A stretch of 64,000 bases of DNA, from positions 62,001-126,000 of the forward strand of contig NZ_RBXP01000001.1 in assembly GCF_003634965.1 (NCBI RefSeq), written 5' to 3'. The notes under the pieces are model-generated. The model made no database searches and had not been told where the DNA came from. It was given only the letters and a program-made list of their open reading frames with translations. Origin of the DNA: Azonexus fungiphilus. GTDB lineage: Bacteria; Pseudomonadota; Gammaproteobacteria; Burkholderiales; Rhodocyclaceae. The translations under genes and the position numbers were made by a program. Positions 61,710-64,000 of the stretch are shown piece after piece; position 1 is the stretch's first letter; every line of letters begins with the position of its first letter.

Positions 61710-62693
61710 TTACTGACATTCTGTATTGGCATACACGGAAGACATTCGTTCTGTTTCGGCACGGACTTCATTTCTAAGGAATGCGGGTTCAATGACTTCC
61801 ACGTGATGTCCCAAACGGAGAATATCCATGGCGATTTCCCTGCTATCAGAGAAAGGCACTCGCAACGTGTAGGTGCCATCGGGATCAAGTGATCCAACCT
61901 GATTAGGATGCCACTCCTCATCCGCCACCCAGCGGCTCGACGCCTCAGAAAACCTGAGTACGGCGATTTGCACATCCTTGCCACCATAGATGCCGTATCC
62001 GGCATCAAACTGCTCATTTAGGTCATCCTGGCTAATGTCTTGAGCATCTTGACCGAGCAGTTCCACCGTTTCAAACGCATCAACCGAAAACCTGCGAAGG
62101 GCTTGCCGAGCATGGCACCATGCTTCCAGGTACCAGTTGTTTCGGTAGAAAACGAGGCGTTGAGGTGAAAGCAGCCGATCCAGGCGCTCATCCTTTTCCC
62201 TGGAATAGTGCAGAACCTTGATTCGCTTTCGTTCAAGTAGTGCTCTCGAAATCAGGCTGAAGTATTTGCTGCCTTTACGTCGGATGCCCGTACGTACCAA
62301 CCGAATCCGTTGCGTCACTTGATTGAACGACTGTTGATCTCTGCCCAAGATTGCCTCCAGGCGGGAAAGCAGCGGCTGAACATGCGGGGTAAGAAATCCT
62401 GGCTCCAATTCGGCCAAGAGGCTGTGCATGGTCAGGAGCGCACAGGTTTCCTCGGCGCTAAACCACAAGCCAGGTAATTCATAGGCTGGACCAGTATTTG
62501 GTGTGCTGAAACGATAGCCGCCCGCATCGCGGTCATAAACAATCGGTGCATTGAAACGTTCTTTGAGAAACGCTAGGTCGCGCTTCAGTGTAGCCCAGGA
62601 GATTTGCAGTGCGTCGAGTAGCTGCTGGCGCGACATGATCTTGTTGGACTGAAGCAACTGGTCGATTTTGTAAAAGCGTTCTGTCTGGCTCAT
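61710..62693 (-). CDS. WYL-domain transcriptional regulator
   Basis: 327 residues. N-terminal winged HTH (MSQTERFYKIDQLLQSNKIMSRQQLLDALQISWATLKRDLAFLKERFNAPIVYDRDAGGYRF) and a WYL domain with LLSPQRLVFYRNNWYLEAWCHARQALRRFSVDAFETVEL, where NWYLEAWC is the W-Y-L core. The WCX-like C terminus follows (LRVPFSDSREIAMDILRLGHHVEVIEP). Such regulators sense nucleic-acid ligands and commonly control defence or DNA-damage cassettes. Start MSQTER chosen over an upstream ATG that would overlap the divergent promoter. Confidence 0.92.
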   Translation of the reverse strand: MSQTERFYKIDQLLQSNKIMSRQQLLDALQISWATLKRDLAFLKERFNAPIVYDRDAGGYRFSTPNTGPAYELPGLWFSAEETCALLTMHSLLAELEPGFLTPHVQPLLSRLEAILGRDQQSFNQVTQRIRLVRTGIRRKGSKYFSLISRALLERKRIKVLHYSREKDERLDRLLSPQRLVFYRNNWYLEAWCHARQALRRFSVDAFETVELLGQDAQDISQDDLNEQFDAGYGIYGGKDVQIAVLRFSEASSRWVADEEWHPNQVGSLDPDGTYTLRVPFSDSREIAMDILRLGHHVEVIEPAFLRNEVRAETERMSSVYANTECQ

Positions 62694-62773
62694 ATGATTT
62701 CCTGGGCTCACGATATGAGCCTTTCGGCTGTCATACTGCCTACTGAATTTTGGTAACACAAGGAGGGAATTCG

Positions 62774-63007
62774 ATGACGACTACGATCCTGCTTGCCGCT
62801 GCATCTTGTTTGATGATTAGCAATCCAGACCAACGGGCCTACTGCAAAGCACTGGAGTCAGGACGGCAAACCGATTGCACGGCCATTGCCGATTACGCCC
62901 TGAGAACGCGATGCAAAACCAAACTCGGCGGCGAACCGGCCAACTGCTACACCATTTCGGATACCGAGCAGCGAACACTCTGCTTGGCAAAAGCAAAACG
63001 AAGCTGA
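62774..63007 (+). CDS. Small cysteine-rich protein of the element
   Basis: 77 residues with six cysteines spaced fairly evenly (SCLM, YCKA, DCTA, RCKT, NCYT, LCLA) after a short apolar start MTTTILLAAASCLMIS that could be a weak signal. Strong AGGAGG 8 nt upstream. Repeats of a Q-R-x-x-C-x-A pattern (PDQRAYCKA, LRTRCKT, TEQRTLCLA) suggest three related turns. The function is unknown. Confidence 0.65.
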   Translation: MTTTILLAAASCLMISNPDQRAYCKALESGRQTDCTAIADYALRTRCKTKLGGEPANCYTISDTEQRTLCLAKAKRS

Positions 63008-63018
63008 AAGGAACCTCG

Positions 63019-63591
63019 ATGCTGACTGAAAAATTCGCCGCAGCGGTCAATATGGCAGCGACCGCCCATGCCAAGCAGGTTCGCAAGGGTAGCAATACCC
63101 CTTACATCGCCCACCCACTCGGTGTTGCCTCGTTGGTATTGGAGTTTGGTGGCGACGAAGAGCAGGCGATTGCTGGGTTGTTGCACGATGTGATCGAGGA
63201 TGGTGGCCCGCAATTCATTGAACCTATCCGAGAGCAATTTGGCGAGCGGGTTTTGTCGATGGTCGAAGCATGTACCGATGGCATCCCCGATGCAAAAGGG
63301 GTGAAAGCCCCATGGCGAGAGCGTAAGGAAAAATATCTGGATCACCTTGGGGCAACCGCTACCGATGCCCTGCTGGTCTCCGCGGCTGACAAGCTCTATA
63401 ACGCTCGGGCCATCCTGGACGATTTGCTTGATCCATCTGTCGGACGAGCCGTTTTTGAACGTTTTTCGGCCAGCAAGGAGGAAACGCTGTGGTACTACCG
63501 TGAACTAGGAAGGATTTTCAGTGATCGGCAAAGCCCTGTAGCGCATCGCCTGAATGCAACCGTGATCGAAATTCAACGATTGGCCGCTTGA
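63019..63591 (+). CDS. HD-domain hydrolase related to RelA/SpoT N-terminal domain
   Basis: 190 residues. MLTEKFAAAVNMAATAHAKQVRKGSNTPYIAHPLGVASLVLEFGGDEEQAIAGLLHDVIEDGG carries the H...HD...D arrangement (His in AHP, HDVIED) of (p)ppGpp-hydrolase-type HD proteins; LVSAADKLYNARAIL supplies the last Asp. Without a synthetase domain it could be a small alarmone hydrolase (MESH-like) or another phosphohydrolase. It starts 11 nt after the Cys-rich gene. Confidence 0.88.
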   Translation: MLTEKFAAAVNMAATAHAKQVRKGSNTPYIAHPLGVASLVLEFGGDEEQAIAGLLHDVIEDGGPQFIEPIREQFGERVLSMVEACTDGIPDAKGVKAPWRERKEKYLDHLGATATDALLVSAADKLYNARAILDDLLDPSVGRAVFERFSASKEETLWYYRELGRIFSDRQSPVAHRLNATVIEIQRLAA

Positions 63592-63593
63592 AT

Positions 63594-64000
63594 ATGGATC
63601 ACTGTTCGCACTGCCACGCCATCCTTGGAGAGCAGCGGGTACTGCTGGATCGGCGTATCGAGGTCATGACTTTCTCGGGTGACATACCCAAGGCAACCGT
63701 CCTGGGTTGTGACGATGGCTACGCTTTCTGTAGCCAGGACTGCTGGCACAAGCATCAGCCGACCATTATTGAGCAGTTGAAGCTGACACAAACCTACCCC
63801 GTATTCGATGTGCTCAGCGACTGCTGCCGCTGTGGTGCCCCGGTTGATCGCCGACAGGCATACGTGATGTATGCCTTGATGGAAGCAACGCTGGAATCGA
63901 AACCTTGGCTCAAGAGTTGTTCTGTTGAGTCAGACGAGGAGTTTGCGGTGTTGTGCCAGCAATGCGAGTTTCCCAATTTCGATAGTGCGGAACATGACAC
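63594..64000 (+). CDS. Zinc-binding protein, 3' end outside the window
   Basis: The frame starts MDHCSHCHAILGEQRVLLDRRIEVMTFSG two nt after the HD gene and runs open to the window end (135 codons). CxxC-type pairs are visible (CSHC; FCSQDCWHKH; DCCRCGAP; LCQQC), indicating structural zinc sites. I recognise no family. Confidence 0.65.
   Translation, partial: MDHCSHCHAILGEQRVLLDRRIEVMTFSGDIPKATVLGCDDGYAFCSQDCWHKHQPTIIEQLKLTQTYPVFDVLSDCCRCGAPVDRRQAYVMYALMEATLESKPWLKSCSVESDEEFAVLCQQCEFPNFDSAEHD

Noticed and set aside
63573..63791. 72-codon minus-strand frame at the end of the HD gene
   Set aside because: It is antisense to the start of the multi-cysteine protein, whose frame has conserved CxxC pairs and runs to the window end.

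Overview
The window is a GC-rich chromosomal segment (about 1-56.1 kb) followed by the start of a lower-GC integrated element (about 56.1-64 kb). Gene content and order point to a betaproteobacterium of the Rhodocyclales (Dechloromonas/Azonexus-like). The pointers are yqgE-ruvX-pyrR-pyrB-pyrX, DUF167-yggT-proC-yggS facing pilT-pilU, kinase-phosphatase-rph-rdgB, and ubiB/SNF2 neighbours. Genus assignment is inference. I saw no rRNA, tRNA or CRISPR array.

Region by region: (1) 1-13.9 kb, minus strand: a photolyase cut by the window edge, a Tat-exported PhoX phosphatase behind a well-formed Pho box, and a complete type II secretion operon gspCDEFGHIJKLMN with almost every junction overlapping. 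(2) 14-18.1 kb, plus: yqgE, ruvX, pyrR, pyrB and a dihydroorotase homologue without the zinc-binding HxH (PyrX type), then a ComEA-like protein. (3) 18.1-20.5 kb, minus: DUF167, yggT, proC, yggS, divergent from pilT-pilU at 20.5-22.7 kb. (4) 22.7-34.7 kb: DUF4197 protein, Rep helicase, cytochrome c, pncC, DUF302 protein, large SWIM/SNF2 helicase, ubiB, a diguanylate cyclase, and a DNA-deoxyinosine glycosylase-like protein. (5) 34.7-42 kb: argS, SPOR protein, dsbA, SDR, thiS-thiG-trmB, rdgC, a YchJ-like protein. (6) 42-47.3 kb: orphan RHH protein, Fe-alcohol dehydrogenase, luciferase-like oxidoreductase, EamA transporter, and an old-yellow-enzyme/TetR pair with two identical operators. (7) 47.4-56.1 kb: DUF3800 protein (probably foreign), YidB, VOC protein, hemW, a Fic protein with a nested palindromic upstream region, rdgB, rph, PP2C phosphatase, Ser/Thr kinase, yicC.

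The element begins directly after the intact 3' end of yicC, which is a known hotspot for mobilizable islands. It carries a P4-type integrase, a minus-strand operon (105-aa ICE-type protein, possible annealing protein, Gp157-like protein, C39/papain-like protease, HhH-GPD-like protein), a WYL regulator, and a divergent plus-strand set (Cys-rich protein, HD hydrolase, zinc-binding protein running off the end). Its right boundary is outside the window.

The most interesting signals are: a dispersed repeat with core CGGTCGACCG lying between genes and also inside coding sequences; the Pho box linking PhoX, and perhaps the type II secretion operon, to phosphate starvation; a C-rich-loop small RNA candidate before pncC; nested palindromes upstream of fic; promoter/start modules suggesting leaderless transcripts; and the cargo operon of the yicC element.
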